DNA of 64,000 nt from CAZSDP01 sp964605665 (GTDB lineage Bacteria > Planctomycetota > UBA8108 > UBA1146), in contig CAZSDP010000021.1 in NCBI GenBank assembly GCA_964605665.1, positions 1-64,000 on the forward strand, in the 5' to 3' direction. The first letter of the stretch is position 1, and each line of letters opens with the position of its first letter. Under the pieces are notes generated by a model. That model did no database searches and had not been told where the DNA came from. It saw only the letters and a list, made by a program, of their open reading frames with translations. Below, in pieces: positions 25,395 through 34,351 of this stretch. Position numbers and translations under genes: made by a program.

Positions 25395-27080
25395 ATGTTG
25401 GTACGAGCTTATCTCGCATTCATGGTGTTTTTCCTTTCCATTACAGTTGAGGCTGTTGATCGGGAAGGGAGTGAGCTTGCCAATCCTGTCCTTCTTCAAT
25501 CGGGAGGGGAGTTGATCGATGTGGCGGTTGGACACGCGGCTCCATATGTCATCGACTTTGATGGTGATGGGAAGCGTGATCTTCTTGTGGGCGAATTCGG
25601 AGTTGGTTCGTTCCCCTCAGAGCGGCTTCCCAATGATCCAAAGCTTCGAAGTCAGGATTTTTCGCTCGGCAAGCTTCGTGTTTATCGCAATCTCGGTACC
25701 GACTCTGATCCGAGATACGATGGCTATGAGTATCTGGTTGCGGGAGCGGAGCACGCTTCAATTCCAACAACCTGATGTATCTCCTTTTGTCCACAGTTTG
25801 TGGACTACGAAGGAGATGGGGATCTCGACATTCTGAGTGGCTCGTATACTGGAGAGCTCTATCTGTTCGAGCGCCTTGATTCAGGTCAGTTTGCTCAGGG
25901 GCGATTTCTTACCGTCTCAGATGGAACTCCATTGAAGTGCAGCACATCGATCACTCCGGAGGCGATCGACATCGATGCGGATGGTGATCTTGATCTCGTG
26001 ATCGGTTCGCGAAGCAGTGGGGTCTTCATTATCACGAATGTGGGAACCCGTAATGCTCCAGTCTGGTCGAAGGAATCGTCAGCACTCAAAACGGTAAGTG
26101 GAAAGCGGGTCAAGGGTAGCAACGCTCATCACGCAGACTGGGATGGGGATGGCGTCCGCGACCTTGTGCTCGGTAGTGAGTATGGGGAGGTGGTTTGGCA
26201 TCGTAACGTGGGAACCTCGACGGAGCCCCGCTATGGCGAGCGTCAAACATTGATTGATCAAGGGGATTTTACCAGGATCGAGGAAGGGGCCATTCCGACA
26301 AGACCTGGGAGCCGAACAAAGGTCCACGTCACTGACTACAACGGTGACGGCAGAGTCGATTTGCTGGTTGGAGACGTCCAGTGGCACTCCTATCGCTTGC
26401 CACCATTGACTCCGGAGCAGGAGCAGGAAAAGGCCGATCTTCTCCCTCGGTACGAGGCCGCCCAGAAGGCATATTGGAAACTGGTCGAGGAACGTAACTC
26501 CTATGTTGGTCAGGAAGGTGGTATTCCCCAGGAAGTGCTCGATCGCTTGTCGAAGGCGGACGAGGAATTTAGCCCCTTCCGGAAGAAGATGTATTCTTTT
26601 GAGCGTGATCGATCGAAGACCCATGGCTACGTTTGGCTCTATCTCCGCGGTGAAAAATCGACCCGATCGAAGAAGGTCGAAAGTCGTGAATCGACGAGTG
26701 GACCGGTCTCCTTTCAGATTTTCGCGACGCCGGTCAACGAGAGGCCTGGGCACTACCTATTGACTGCGCATTTCAATATCAGCAAGGGTTGGCACGTTTA
26801 TGCCCAACCCCCAGTGGAAGGTCAGTATGCGGCTACGATTTTGGAGGGCCATTGGCCGGAGGGGATGGAAGCACGCACTGGATGGAAGTCAAAGTCCGCC
26901 GAGCGGCCTGATCCTCAGAAACCGGCGGTCTTCTGGTACGTCGGTGAAACGGTCTTCGAGTGCGAAGTATATTGCGCCGAAGACAAAGACTATGAGTTTT
27001 CGGTGGAGGTTGGCTATCAGGTCTGCAATGACCAAATTTGTCTCCCTGCAAGCTCACTGATCGTGGAACTTCGCCTCTGA
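25395..27080 (+). CDS. Secreted FG-GAP repeat / DsbD-alpha-like protein with in-frame TGA (probable Sec127)
   Basis: 561 residues if the TGA at 25773-25775 is decoded. The signal peptide spans about 1-20 (ending TVEA). FG-GAP/VCBS repeats run to about residue 335, each with a calcium-loop motif such as DFDGDGKRDLL, DYEGDGDLDIL, DIDADGDLDLV, DWDGDGVRDLV and DYNGDGRVDLL. The TGA lies between the first and second repeats, in SIPTT-U-CISFCPQFVDYEGDGD. Homologues as I recall them read GCC(I/M)GF.PQ there, so Sec aligns with Cys. After a helical linker, the last 130 residues match a DsbD N-terminal domain (FNISKGWHVYAQ, VGYQVCNDQICLP). The frame is identical on both sides of the TGA, so this is not a frameshift. 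A hairpin follows (25781-25815). Inferred role: periplasmic or surface thiol/selenol redox. A point nonsense mutation is the alternative. Confidence 0.78.
25781..25815 (+). promoter_or_regulatory. Putative bacterial SECIS element
   Basis: A two-tier hairpin. Upper stem GTCCAC/GTGGAC (25789-25794 with 25800-25805) has apical loop AGTTT. Lower stem CTCCTT/AAGGAG (25781-25786 with 25810-25815) is separated from it by a small internal loop. All 12 pairs are Watson-Crick. The apical loop starts 20 nt after the TGA and has G as its second base, as expected for bacterial SECIS elements. Confidence 0.65.
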
Positions 27081-27109
27081 GCTTCTGGTTCACTGAGCTT
27101 CTGGTTCAC
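27078..27109. repeat. 16-bp tandem duplication at a stop codon
   Basis: TGAGCTTCTGGTTCAC occurs twice in direct succession, starting with the stop codon of the FG-GAP gene. A recent slippage duplication is the simplest reading. Confidence 0.85.
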
Positions 27110-27502
27110 TGCGTTTCTTAATCACTTGGATCTAAAGTTCACTCTTGTCACTTCAACTTTCTGATCAAGTCGCTTCAGCGTTGCTGGGCCCTATCGTTGA
27201 CTCATCAACTCTGTATACGTTTCTTGGGATGGTCTTAGGGCCGATTCGAGTCTGATCGGGGCATTGGGACGCGTGTGTGGTATTGGGTGGGGGGACGAAT
27301 TTTATCGGATGGGTTCTGAGATCGCAGTGGAGGCCCCGTCAGCTGAGGAATAGTGTGTGGACCGACTTCCCGCGCCAGCCGAACGGTCTAGATCTATGAA
27401 AATGCAGGGGGATAGACGCTGTTCGGCGCCGAACTGTTTTCACGGCGCCAGCAGTTCTGTTGCAGCGCATCTCGACGGTATATTTCGGCGCTTGCCGAAA
27501 AA
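27110..27502. other. Intergenic stretch with palindromes, no gene seen
   Basis: No supported coding region. It contains a perfect 14-bp palindrome, GTTCGGCGCCGAAC (27421-27434), and a hairpin TTTCGGC/GCCGAAA with a 4-base loop (27483-27500). The hairpin lies just past the 3' end of the tRNA-Ser gene on the minus strand and may help end or process that transcript, although no T-run follows. Confidence 0.45.
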
Positions 27503-27590
27503 TGGCGGAGCGGGTGGGATTCGAACCCACGGTACGTTGCCGCACACACGCTTTCCAAGCGTGCTCCTTCGACCACTCGGACACCGCTCC
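27503..27590 (-). tRNA. tRNA-Ser (GGA anticodon)
   Basis: The acceptor stem GGAGCGG/CCGCTCC, D-arm with GAGTGGTCGAAGG, an anticodon arm CACGCTTGGAAAGCGTG with GGA, a long variable arm, and the T-arm GTGGGTTCGAATCCCAC all fold correctly. The gene is 88 nt, with discriminator G and an encoded CCA. It reads UCC and UCU codons. Confidence 0.95.
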
Positions 27591-27958
27591 GCATTTGTTG
27601 TTCTCAAGTTTTCGACGCCTTTGGCGTCTTCGCCCTGCGCTGCCCGACTCGAAGCCGATGCCACGGCCGGTCAGGGATCACTGAGCTGCGGCGCATTCTG
27701 GTCTCCTGGCCCGTTTGCGGCAACCAATTCTGAAGGTGACCGGGCATGTCGGTCCTGATTGCGGAGAATCTCGCGATTCCTGGAGCTTTGAGAAAGAACC
27801 CTGTGGTCGGACCTCCTCAAGATCCGAAGAATGATGTGGTGGCTTCTCTTGGCGGTACCCGTCGAATTGCTGGAGGCGCTCGCTGAGATCGTGATGATCA
27901 ACTCTGCCGCCACTGCCCGCTTCGATTGTGAGAGGCGCTTCGGTCGAGAGAGGTCGAC
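27591..27958. other. Intergenic stretch, no gene seen
   Basis: 368 bp between the divergent tRNA-Ser gene and the transporter gene. It should hold promoters for both. Short open frames here lack any recognisable domain. No repeats or strong hairpins were noticed. Confidence 0.45.
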
Positions 27959-29665
27959 GTGGAGATTTGGAATACCCTCTTCGATATTTTGGCGCTCCTC
28001 CTAGGTGCCCTGATCATCGGAACTCTCTTGGAGAGGCTCCGCCAGAGTGCCGTGGTGGGATTTCTTTGCGCTGGGATGCTGCTCGGCCCCCATGGGTTAG
28101 ACATCGTGACCTCGAGCGAAGAGGTGAAGCTGCTCGCCGAGTTGGGAGTCTCACTACTGCTCTTTAGCATCGGCTTGGAATTTTCCCGGAGTCGACTGGC
28201 ACGGTTGAAGTCCGCCGGGATTCTTGGGGTGCTTCAAGTCCTGATCACCGGGATGGTCGGAGTTGGAATTTCGACTCTGCTTGGACTGGAGTGGAGGACA
28301 GCGGTTGGGATCGGATTGATCATCAGCCTCTCCAGCACCGCCTGCGTTTTGAGGGTGTTGACCGATCGGTCCCAGCTCGATAGTGGTCCCGGGCGAAATG
28401 CTCTCGGAGTTCTCCTCGTTCAGGACGTTGCGGTCATCCCACTTTCGTTCGCGATGGAATTCCTCTCGATAGAGTCGAGCGGGCCAAGTTCGGGACCAGG
28501 TCCAGTAGCACTTCTCTTTGGGGCCATCTGTTTCGGGGTCGCTCTCTGGGCGGTGTTACGTTACGGAGCCGCGTGGTTTCTCGGATCTCGGGCGATCTCG
28601 GGAAATCGAGAGTTATCTCTGTTACTCGCGGTGGTGACGGGTCTTGGAGCTGCGGGAGGAGCACATGCGTTTGGGGTTTCTCCGGCGCTGGGCGCCTTCA
28701 TCGCCGGAATTGTCTTGGCGGGATCCCCATTCGCAGTGCAGGTCCGAAGCGACGTCGGTGCATTGAAAACGCTGCTCCTGACGCTCTTTTTTGGTTCCGT
28801 CGGGATGCTCGCAAATCCGGTGTGGATCGCTGAGCACATCCTGGAGGTGTTGGGGCTTTTGGCAGGGCTAGTCCTCGTCAAGGCGTTGATCGTTGCCGTG
28901 ATTGTGCGATTGATCTCTGGCTATTGGAAACACGGAGTGGCAAGCGGTCTGGCTCTCGCTCAGATTGGCGAATTCAGCTTCTTGTTGATGGACTTGGGCA
29001 AAGGCAAAGTTGTCTCTGCTGAAGCCGAGCCATATCTCGTTTCGGTGATCTTGTTGAGTCTCCTGGTCACTCCCTATTTGGTGACCTTCGGTCGAACGAT
29101 CGAGCAATCGTTGTTGCGCACCAAACTTCCGGATTTGGATGAGGACGATTCAGAGGAGGAATCAGCGGCGGTTCTCTTGGTGGGTTTCGGGCCGTCCGGC
29201 CAAAGGGCGGCGATTGAGATCGCGCGCACCGGAAAGACGATTCGGGTTCTCGACCTCAACTCCGCGAGTGTCTTGCGTGCTCGTAGTCTGGGGCATCAGG
29301 CCACAGTGGGAGATGCGAGCCAGCCAGAAGTTCTCGAGCACCTCGATCTACAGTCGCTGGAGGTGGTGGTCGTAACACTTCCCGATCCCAACTCTGTTGA
29401 GTTGGTCCTGCAGGCGATTGCCCGGTTGAAACCAGGTTTACCGGTGGTTGTTCGGGCGCGATATCACATCCATCGTCACCGCTTCGAACATCACACTCCG
29501 GTTCGGATTGTGGATGAAGAGGAAGAGGTGGGAGTGCACCTCGGGGAGCATGCGGTCAAAGCTTTGGGGCAGGAACTGACTCCAGAACAGAAAGCGCTTC
29601 GAGACCACGATCGTTTGGCGGAGGACGATCTCACCTCGAATTCTCCCCTCGTCCCAGATCCCTAG
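27959..29665 (+). CDS. CPA2 family cation:proton antiporter with TrkA-N domain (Kef-like)
   Basis: 568 residues. About twelve membrane helices (1-385) carry the CPA2 hallmarks LLFSIGLEFS, SLSSTACVLRVL, VLLVQDVAVIPL, GAFIAGIVLAGSPF and ALAQIGEFSFLL. A charged linker precedes a Rossmann-type TrkA-N/RCK domain (about 395-515) that begins VLLVGFGPSGQRAAIEIA and contains GDASQPEVLEHL. It probably exports K+ or exchanges Na+/K+ for H+, gated by NAD(H) or a related ligand. The GTG start at 27959 has GAGAGAGG just upstream. The call does not distinguish KefB/C from other CPA2 members. Confidence 0.93.
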   Translation: MEIWNTLFDILALLLGALIIGTLLERLRQSAVVGFLCAGMLLGPHGLDIVTSSEEVKLLAELGVSLLLFSIGLEFSRSRLARLKSAGILGVLQVLITGMVGVGISTLLGLEWRTAVGIGLIISLSSTACVLRVLTDRSQLDSGPGRNALGVLLVQDVAVIPLSFAMEFLSIESSGPSSGPGPVALLFGAICFGVALWAVLRYGAAWFLGSRAISGNRELSLLLAVVTGLGAAGGAHAFGVSPALGAFIAGIVLAGSPFAVQVRSDVGALKTLLLTLFFGSVGMLANPVWIAEHILEVLGLLAGLVLVKALIVAVIVRLISGYWKHGVASGLALAQIGEFSFLLMDLGKGKVVSAEAEPYLVSVILLSLLVTPYLVTFGRTIEQSLLRTKLPDLDEDDSEEESAAVLLVGFGPSGQRAAIEIARTGKTIRVLDLNSASVLRARSLGHQATVGDASQPEVLEHLDLQSLEVVVVTLPDPNSVELVLQAIARLKPGLPVVVRARYHIHRHRFEHHTPVRIVDEEEEVGVHLGEHAVKALGQELTPEQKALRDHDRLAEDDLTSNSPLVPDP

Positions 29666-29770
29666 AACCCCAGATTCTCAGAACCCAGAGTGATCAATCT
29701 CTGCGACGAACCTCCACCAGCACCGACCGAACGAAGCAATCTTTCCCAGTGCCGATGCCCAGCGATAAAG

Positions 29771-30040
29771 CGCCCGCCCCGTACCAAAACCGCCAGAGCA
29801 ACAACGTCTCAACCGCGCCAGCGGTTGAACCAAAAAAGCGGTTGAACAAAAAGAAGCGAAAAGCAGCGCTAAAACGCCCGCCCCGTATAAAAACCGCCAG
29901 AGCAACAAGGTCTCAACCGCGCCAGCGGTTGAACCAAAAAACGCGGTTGAACAAAAAGAAGCGATAAAACGCCCGCCAGGTATAAAAACCGCGAGAGCAA
30001 CAAGGTCTCAACCGCGCCAGCGGTTGAACGAAAAAAACGC
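29771..30040. repeat. Three imperfect ~100-bp tandem repeats, each with a hairpin
   Basis: Units start at about 29771, 29875 and 29970 (spacings 104 and 95 bp), each beginning CGCCCGCC. Each holds the perfect inverted repeat TCAACCGC-GCCA-GCGGTTGA, and units one and two add a half-copy, GCGGTTGAAC, downstream. The array lies between the transporter gene and the 3' end of the minus-strand tRNA-Ser(CGA). Read on the minus strand, T-runs separate the hairpins. The units resemble REP-type palindromic elements. No protein is likely. Confidence 0.85.
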
Positions 30041-30076
30041 AGATCTCGAAGCCAATATTCGGTCAGAATCGAAAAT

Positions 30077-30166
<90 letters not shown>

Positions 30167-30430
30167 GCGCTGTATTCTTTCTAAAGACACTTTGACGATC
30201 CAAGAGGAGAGATCGAGTCGAGCTCCGATCTCAGTCGTGAACGCTGGTCACTGTTGACAGGATGATTCGAGGGGTGAACGGCGCGTTCGATGGAGCTTGG
30301 CCATCTCACCGTCTGCTCTCGAATCGGGAGTGGATCTGCGATCAAAGTGAGTTTCTCGACGGTCCTGCTGACTTTCTTCCTCGAACCAGCTTCGGTCGGG
30401 GAAGTGGCAGGATCAAATTGTATTCAGCGG

Positions 30431-30919
30431 TCATTCGGTCTCTTTTCTACGGCATTCTCGAAAGAACTGTCGGAGGACCTCTGAGCACTCCTCCTCGAGG
30501 ACTCCGTTCGTGCACTCGACATTGTGATTGAACAGCCCTGGCTCGAAAAGCCGTATCACTGAAACCACTGCCCCCGCTTTTGGGTCGGAGGCTCCGAACA
30601 CAACTCGAGGAATCCTCGCATGGACGATCGCCCCGGCACACATCGCACATGGCTCTAATGTGACAAAGAGCGTGCAATCGAGAAGCCGCCAGTCTTTGAG
30701 GGCCTCCGAAGCTTGTCCGATGGCCAGGATCTCCGCATGGGCGGTCGAGTCTCGTAATGTTTCCTTACGATTGCCAGCCAGCCCGATGATTCCCAGTTCA
30801 GGGTGGAGGACCAGCGCTCCCACCGGCACTTCACCGAGCTCAGCCGCTTTTCTCGCTTCGCGAAGGGCAAGCTGCATGTGCAACCGGTCGGGATCCTCTT
30901 CGAGATAGGAAACGTGCAC
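30431..30919 (-). CDS. tadA: tRNA-specific adenosine deaminase TadA
   Basis: Deaminates A34 to inosine in tRNA-Arg(ACG), allowing it to read CGU, CGC and CGA. The 162 residues fit the family. Zinc and catalytic residues are in the canonical motifs TAHAEILAI (His61, Glu63) and LEPCAMCAGA (Cys91, Cys94). VPVGALVL and ARIPRVVFGASDPKAGA are also standard. Its substrate tRNA gene lies about 220 bp upstream on the same strand. The gap 30167-30430 downstream of it holds no recognised gene. Confidence 0.95.
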   Translation of the reverse strand: MHVSYLEEDPDRLHMQLALREARKAAELGEVPVGALVLHPELGIIGLAGNRKETLRDSTAHAEILAIGQASEALKDWRLLDCTLFVTLEPCAMCAGAIVHARIPRVVFGASDPKAGAVVSVIRLFEPGLFNHNVECTNGVLEEECSEVLRQFFRECRRKETE

Positions 30920-31138
30920 GCTCCTCCGACCTACCAGGGACCCGATCTTTGACGTACGCCGTCCAATTCCCCCTCTGGTCGATCACTCGCAAAAGAGCCG
31001 GCGTACGAGGAACTGACACCGAGTTCTGGCGGAGCGACGGTTTGAAATCGTCGCAGAATGGTCTGGTTGCCTGATCAGGCCCAGTATTCCAAGCCTAGCC
31101 AGTCTTACAAACCTAGACTGAGAACAGATGAAAGAAAG

Positions 31139-31212
31139 CACGCCCGGGAGGATTCGAACCCCCAACCTCCTGATCCGTAGTCAGGTGCTCTATCCAGTTG
31201 AGCTACGGGCGC
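31139..31212 (-). tRNA. tRNA-Arg (ACG anticodon)
   Basis: 74 nt. Acceptor GCGCCCG pairs with CGGGCGT, ending in a G-U pair. D-arm TAGCTCAACTGGATAGAGC, anticodon arm CCTGACTACGGATCAGG with ACG, and T-arm GGGGGTTCGAATCCTCC are visible. CCA is not encoded, unlike in the two tRNA-Ser genes. A34 needs TadA, whose gene follows. Confidence 0.92.
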
Positions 31213-31340
31213 TTAGGGTCGAGGAAACTAGCAAGGCACCCGGCGGGTGTCAAGAGAGTCGAAAGAGCTCTTACCATCGAGGAGAATCGAAGACTCTTCA
31301 CCTCCTCCTTCCGTTGAGAGGAGAGGCTAGGGCGGGTCTA

Positions 31341-33194
31341 ATGGGGGTCATGACAAACCTAGAAAAAGAACCGTCGGTGACGCAAGAGGGCTCTGAAGCC
31401 TCCTCCTCTGACGGTCGAGCAGCCCAGCCCTACGAAGTGATCGCACGCCGCTATCGTCCACGGACCTTTGAGGAGGTGGTCGGTCAAGAGGCGATCGCTG
31501 AGACTCTGTCCCAGGCGATTCGTCAAGAGCGGCTGGGACATGCATATCTATTCTGCGGTCCTCGTGGAGTGGGTAAGACATCGATGGCGCGGATTTTCGC
31601 GAGAGCACTTCAGTGTCCTCAGGCGGTCGAGGGCGTCCCCTGCGACCAATGCGGAATTTGCGATCGCATCTTTAGAGGTGAGGATATCGATGTCGTCGAA
31701 ATGGACGGTGCGTCGCATCGAGGAATCGATGACATTCGCGAGTTGATTCAGCATGTTCGATACGCTCCGACTGATGGTCCATACCGGATCTTCATCATCG
31801 ACGAAGTTCACATGCTCACCCGGGAGGCGTTCAACAGCTTGTTGAAGACTCTTGAAGAGCCCCCATCGCACGTCAAGTTTTTCTTTGCGACGACAGAACC
31901 GGAGAAAGTGATCCCGACCGTTTTGTCTCGCTGTCAACGGTTTGATTTTTCTCCGATCTCTCCCGCGGATATCGTTCGACGACTCGACCAGATTTGTCAG
32001 GCGGAGGGAGCTCAACCAGAATCGGGCCTTCTCGAGAGCATCGCGAGTCTGGCTCGTGGTGGAATGCGAGACTCTCAGTCTCTTCTCGATCAACTCCTCA
32101 GCTTTTCCGGAGCCTCTCCGACCCTTGCAGACCTCGATCGAGTGACGGGACGTCTCGCGCCGGAAGCAGTGGAAGAGCTGCTCACCTCGATCGATCGCGG
32201 GGAGCGCGCAGAGGTTGTGCGTCGTTTGGCAGAGGTTGGTCGGGGCGGCACCGATCCTGCGGTCTTGCTCGAGCAGGTGATCGAAGCATTGCGTGATCGA
32301 CTCCATGCGGGGGTCGCAGCGGATTGGCAAGAGGCAGACATCGATCGCAATCTTCTCGCTCAGGAGATTCTCCAGGAGGCTCGAGCCCGTATCCGCCGGT
32401 TGGGACGGGCGGAGATCGTCCTCGAATTGGCGTTGCTACGTCTCTCTACCCTGCAGGATCTCGTTCCCCTTTCGCAGTGGCAGGAACTCCTTTCAGGGCC
32501 TGCGCCGGTGACCGATGGCGCCTCCAAATCTTCGCTCGCAGGGAGAGGGGCGCCAGTTGCCCCGCCAGTGGAGCGGGGTCAGCGAACGGTCGAAGAGCCT
32601 CGAAGCCCAGTTACTGCGACGAAGCCTCCGAAGGCGATTGGTGAGCAGCCTTCGTCGGCAGTGATCAAGTCGGAGAGGGTCTCTGGTAACGAACCAGACG
32701 ATGGAGAAAAGACCGAATCGACCAGTCGAGTGGCAGCCCTCAGGGCCGCGGTCGATACCTCCGATCACCGATCTTCTCCGCGCACAGTCCGGGAATCTGC
32801 CCCGGCGACATCTGGGACACCGTCGAAAATCGATCTCGATGATCCTCGGGCAGCTGTGAAGATCGCGCTGGAGCGTGCTTCGGGACCGGTGCTTCGGGTG
32901 GTTGGAGAGCAATTTCGAGTTGAGCGAAATCGTGAGAAGTTGTCGGTCGAGATTTCTGAGAATGCCTTGGAAATGTTGGGAGATCGGCGTGATGTCCTGA
33001 GGCGAGAGCTTGCGCGGGCGTTTGAGCTGCCGGTCTCCATCGAAGCAGGCGTTTTCTCGTCTACAGAAGAGCACACTGAATTGGAAGTGGGCTCGGGTGG
33101 CGATACAGAGGTGCCAGAGATCGTCGAGAAAGCGCGAGAGATCTTTCGGGGAGAGCTTTTCGGCCGAGGTGGTTCATCCCGTTCGATGAAGTGA
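31341..33194 (+). CDS. dnaX: DNA polymerase III subunit gamma/tau
   Basis: Clamp-loader ATPase and organiser of the replisome. Starts upstream of 31213 would overlap tRNA-Arg, so ATG 31341 (or 31350) is preferred, giving about 617 residues. Visible are RRYRPRTFEEVVGQE, Walker A GPRGVGKTS (73-81), a zinc module with Cys pairs in CPQAVEGVPCDQCGIC (92-107), Walker B and sensor IIDEVHMLT, SLLKTLEEPP, and arginine-finger LSRCQRFDF. After domain III comes a long low-complexity linker (about 395-500) and a C-terminal alpha/beta tail of about 90 residues. It heads the dnaX-ybaB-recR trio common in bacteria. Confidence 0.96.
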   Translation: MGVMTNLEKEPSVTQEGSEASSSDGRAAQPYEVIARRYRPRTFEEVVGQEAIAETLSQAIRQERLGHAYLFCGPRGVGKTSMARIFARALQCPQAVEGVPCDQCGICDRIFRGEDIDVVEMDGASHRGIDDIRELIQHVRYAPTDGPYRIFIIDEVHMLTREAFNSLLKTLEEPPSHVKFFFATTEPEKVIPTVLSRCQRFDFSPISPADIVRRLDQICQAEGAQPESGLLESIASLARGGMRDSQSLLDQLLSFSGASPTLADLDRVTGRLAPEAVEELLTSIDRGERAEVVRRLAEVGRGGTDPAVLLEQVIEALRDRLHAGVAADWQEADIDRNLLAQEILQEARARIRRLGRAEIVLELALLRLSTLQDLVPLSQWQELLSGPAPVTDGASKSSLAGRGAPVAPPVERGQRTVEEPRSPVTATKPPKAIGEQPSSAVIKSERVSGNEPDDGEKTESTSRVAALRAAVDTSDHRSSPRTVRESAPATSGTPSKIDLDDPRAAVKIALERASGPVLRVVGEQFRVERNREKLSVEISENALEMLGDRRDVLRRELARAFELPVSIEAGVFSSTEEHTELEVGSGGDTEVPEIVEKAREIFRGELFGRGGSSRSMK

Positions 33195-33326
33195 GAGATC
33201 TGCCGGGGAGAGCGAGTTTTCAGTCGATGACCTTTCGTTAGACCTAGAGTGGTCCTGACTGAATGTCGTGCAGGCAAGACTCTTGAATGACAGACTCCAA
33301 TTTCGATTTAGAGAAGGGAACGATCG

Positions 33327-33647
33327 TTGAACAACATGGGAGATATGAGCGGCCTGTTTCAACAGGCGCAAAAGATGCAAAGAGACCTGAGGACCTTGAA
33401 GGAAGATCTCCGCAAGCGAACGGTTAGTGGAGAAGCTGGTGGCGGTATGGTGAAAGTCTTCGTCAATGGCCAGCAAGAGGTTCTCAAGATCGAGCTCGAC
33501 CCGAGTACTGTCGATCCCGACGATGTCGATATGCTCGAGGACTTGATTCTGGTGGCGGTCAAAGAAGGGATTAAGAAGTCGAAAGAGCTGGAAGAAGAAG
33601 AGATGTCTCGCGTGACCGGTGGACTGAACTTACCGGGGATGTTCTGA
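33327..33647 (+). CDS. ybaB: YbaB/EbfC family nucleoid-associated protein
   Basis: 106 residues, the usual size. Typical sequence includes MGDMSGLFQQAQKMQ, a glycine-rich GEAGGGMVKVFVNGQQEV, and a C-terminal helix ending SRVTGGLNLPGMF. It binds DNA as a dimer and is usually encoded between dnaX and recR, as here. A TTG start (33327) with AGGGA upstream is used; ATG 33336 is the alternative. The gap from dnaX is 132 bp with no recognised feature. Confidence 0.95.
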   Translation: MNNMGDMSGLFQQAQKMQRDLRTLKEDLRKRTVSGEAGGGMVKVFVNGQQEVLKIELDPSTVDPDDVDMLEDLILVAVKEGIKKSKELEEEEMSRVTGGLNLPGMF

Positions 33648-33751
33648 GGAAAGAGGCGTTTCACCACCGACCGTCAGAACTAGGAGCGGTGTGGATCTAG
33701 CCACGCCTTCGATTCCCCGTCGATGCGCGCCCGCAGAGAACAGGACTTCGA

Positions 33752-34351
33752 ATGCCAGGAGATGGGTTGCTGAGGCCTTTGATTGAGGCCTTCTCAAAGC
33801 TACCAGGGATCGGCGAAAAAAGCGCAGAGCGCCTCGCCTATCACATTCTCAAAGAACCGACCGATCGGGCCCTCGAGTTGTCGGAGGCAATCCGCCAGGT
33901 CAAAGAGGATCTTCGCCAATGCGTCGATTGCTTTTCTATTTCAGAGTCTGAACGGTGTGAGATTTGCTCGGACAGTAGCCGCGATCGGGAACTGATCTGT
34001 GTGGTCGAGCAGCCGAAGGACTTGATGGTGATCGAGCGAAGCGGAGCATATCGAGGCCTATACCACGTTCTGGGCGGTAACTTCTCACCGATGGAGAGTC
34101 GCGGGAGTGACCATCTGACGGTGGATCGACTGCTCCAGAGAGTACGAGAGGCTGGGATCCGGGAAGTGATCTTGGCGACCAATCCCGACTTCGAGGGAGA
34201 TGGCACCGCTCTCCTGATCGAAGAAGTTTTGTCGGCAACAGAAGTGTCGGTGACTCGACTCGCTCGAGGGATTCCAAGTGGAGGACAGATTGAGTTCATG
34301 AATCAGAGCATCATCCGTGATGCGGTCGAGGGAAGACGGATTCGTGATTGA
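33752..34351 (+). CDS. recR: Recombination mediator RecR
   Basis: Works with RecF and RecO to load RecA at gaps. The 199 residues match the family. Visible are the helix-hairpin-helix LPGIGEKSAERLAYHIL (about 17-33), the four-cysteine zinc finger (Cys57, 60, 69, 72) and the Toprim domain from LICVVEQPKDLMVIE through YHVLGG. Walker-like residues and GIPSGGQIEF are near the end. The next gene begins inside its last codons. Confidence 0.96.
   Translation: MPGDGLLRPLIEAFSKLPGIGEKSAERLAYHILKEPTDRALELSEAIRQVKEDLRQCVDCFSISESERCEICSDSSRDRELICVVEQPKDLMVIERSGAYRGLYHVLGGNFSPMESRGSDHLTVDRLLQRVREAGIREVILATNPDFEGDGTALLIEEVLSATEVSVTRLARGIPSGGQIEFMNQSIIRDAVEGRRIRD

Noticed and set aside
25395..27080. Two separate genes, or a frameshifted pseudogene
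   Set aside because: Both parts are in the same frame, separated only by TGA. The second part would start in the middle of an FG-GAP repeat with no ribosome site, and no other disruption is seen.
31128..31340. N-terminal extension of dnaX from 31128
   Set aside because: It would run through the tRNA-Arg gene, and DnaX similarity starts after 31341.
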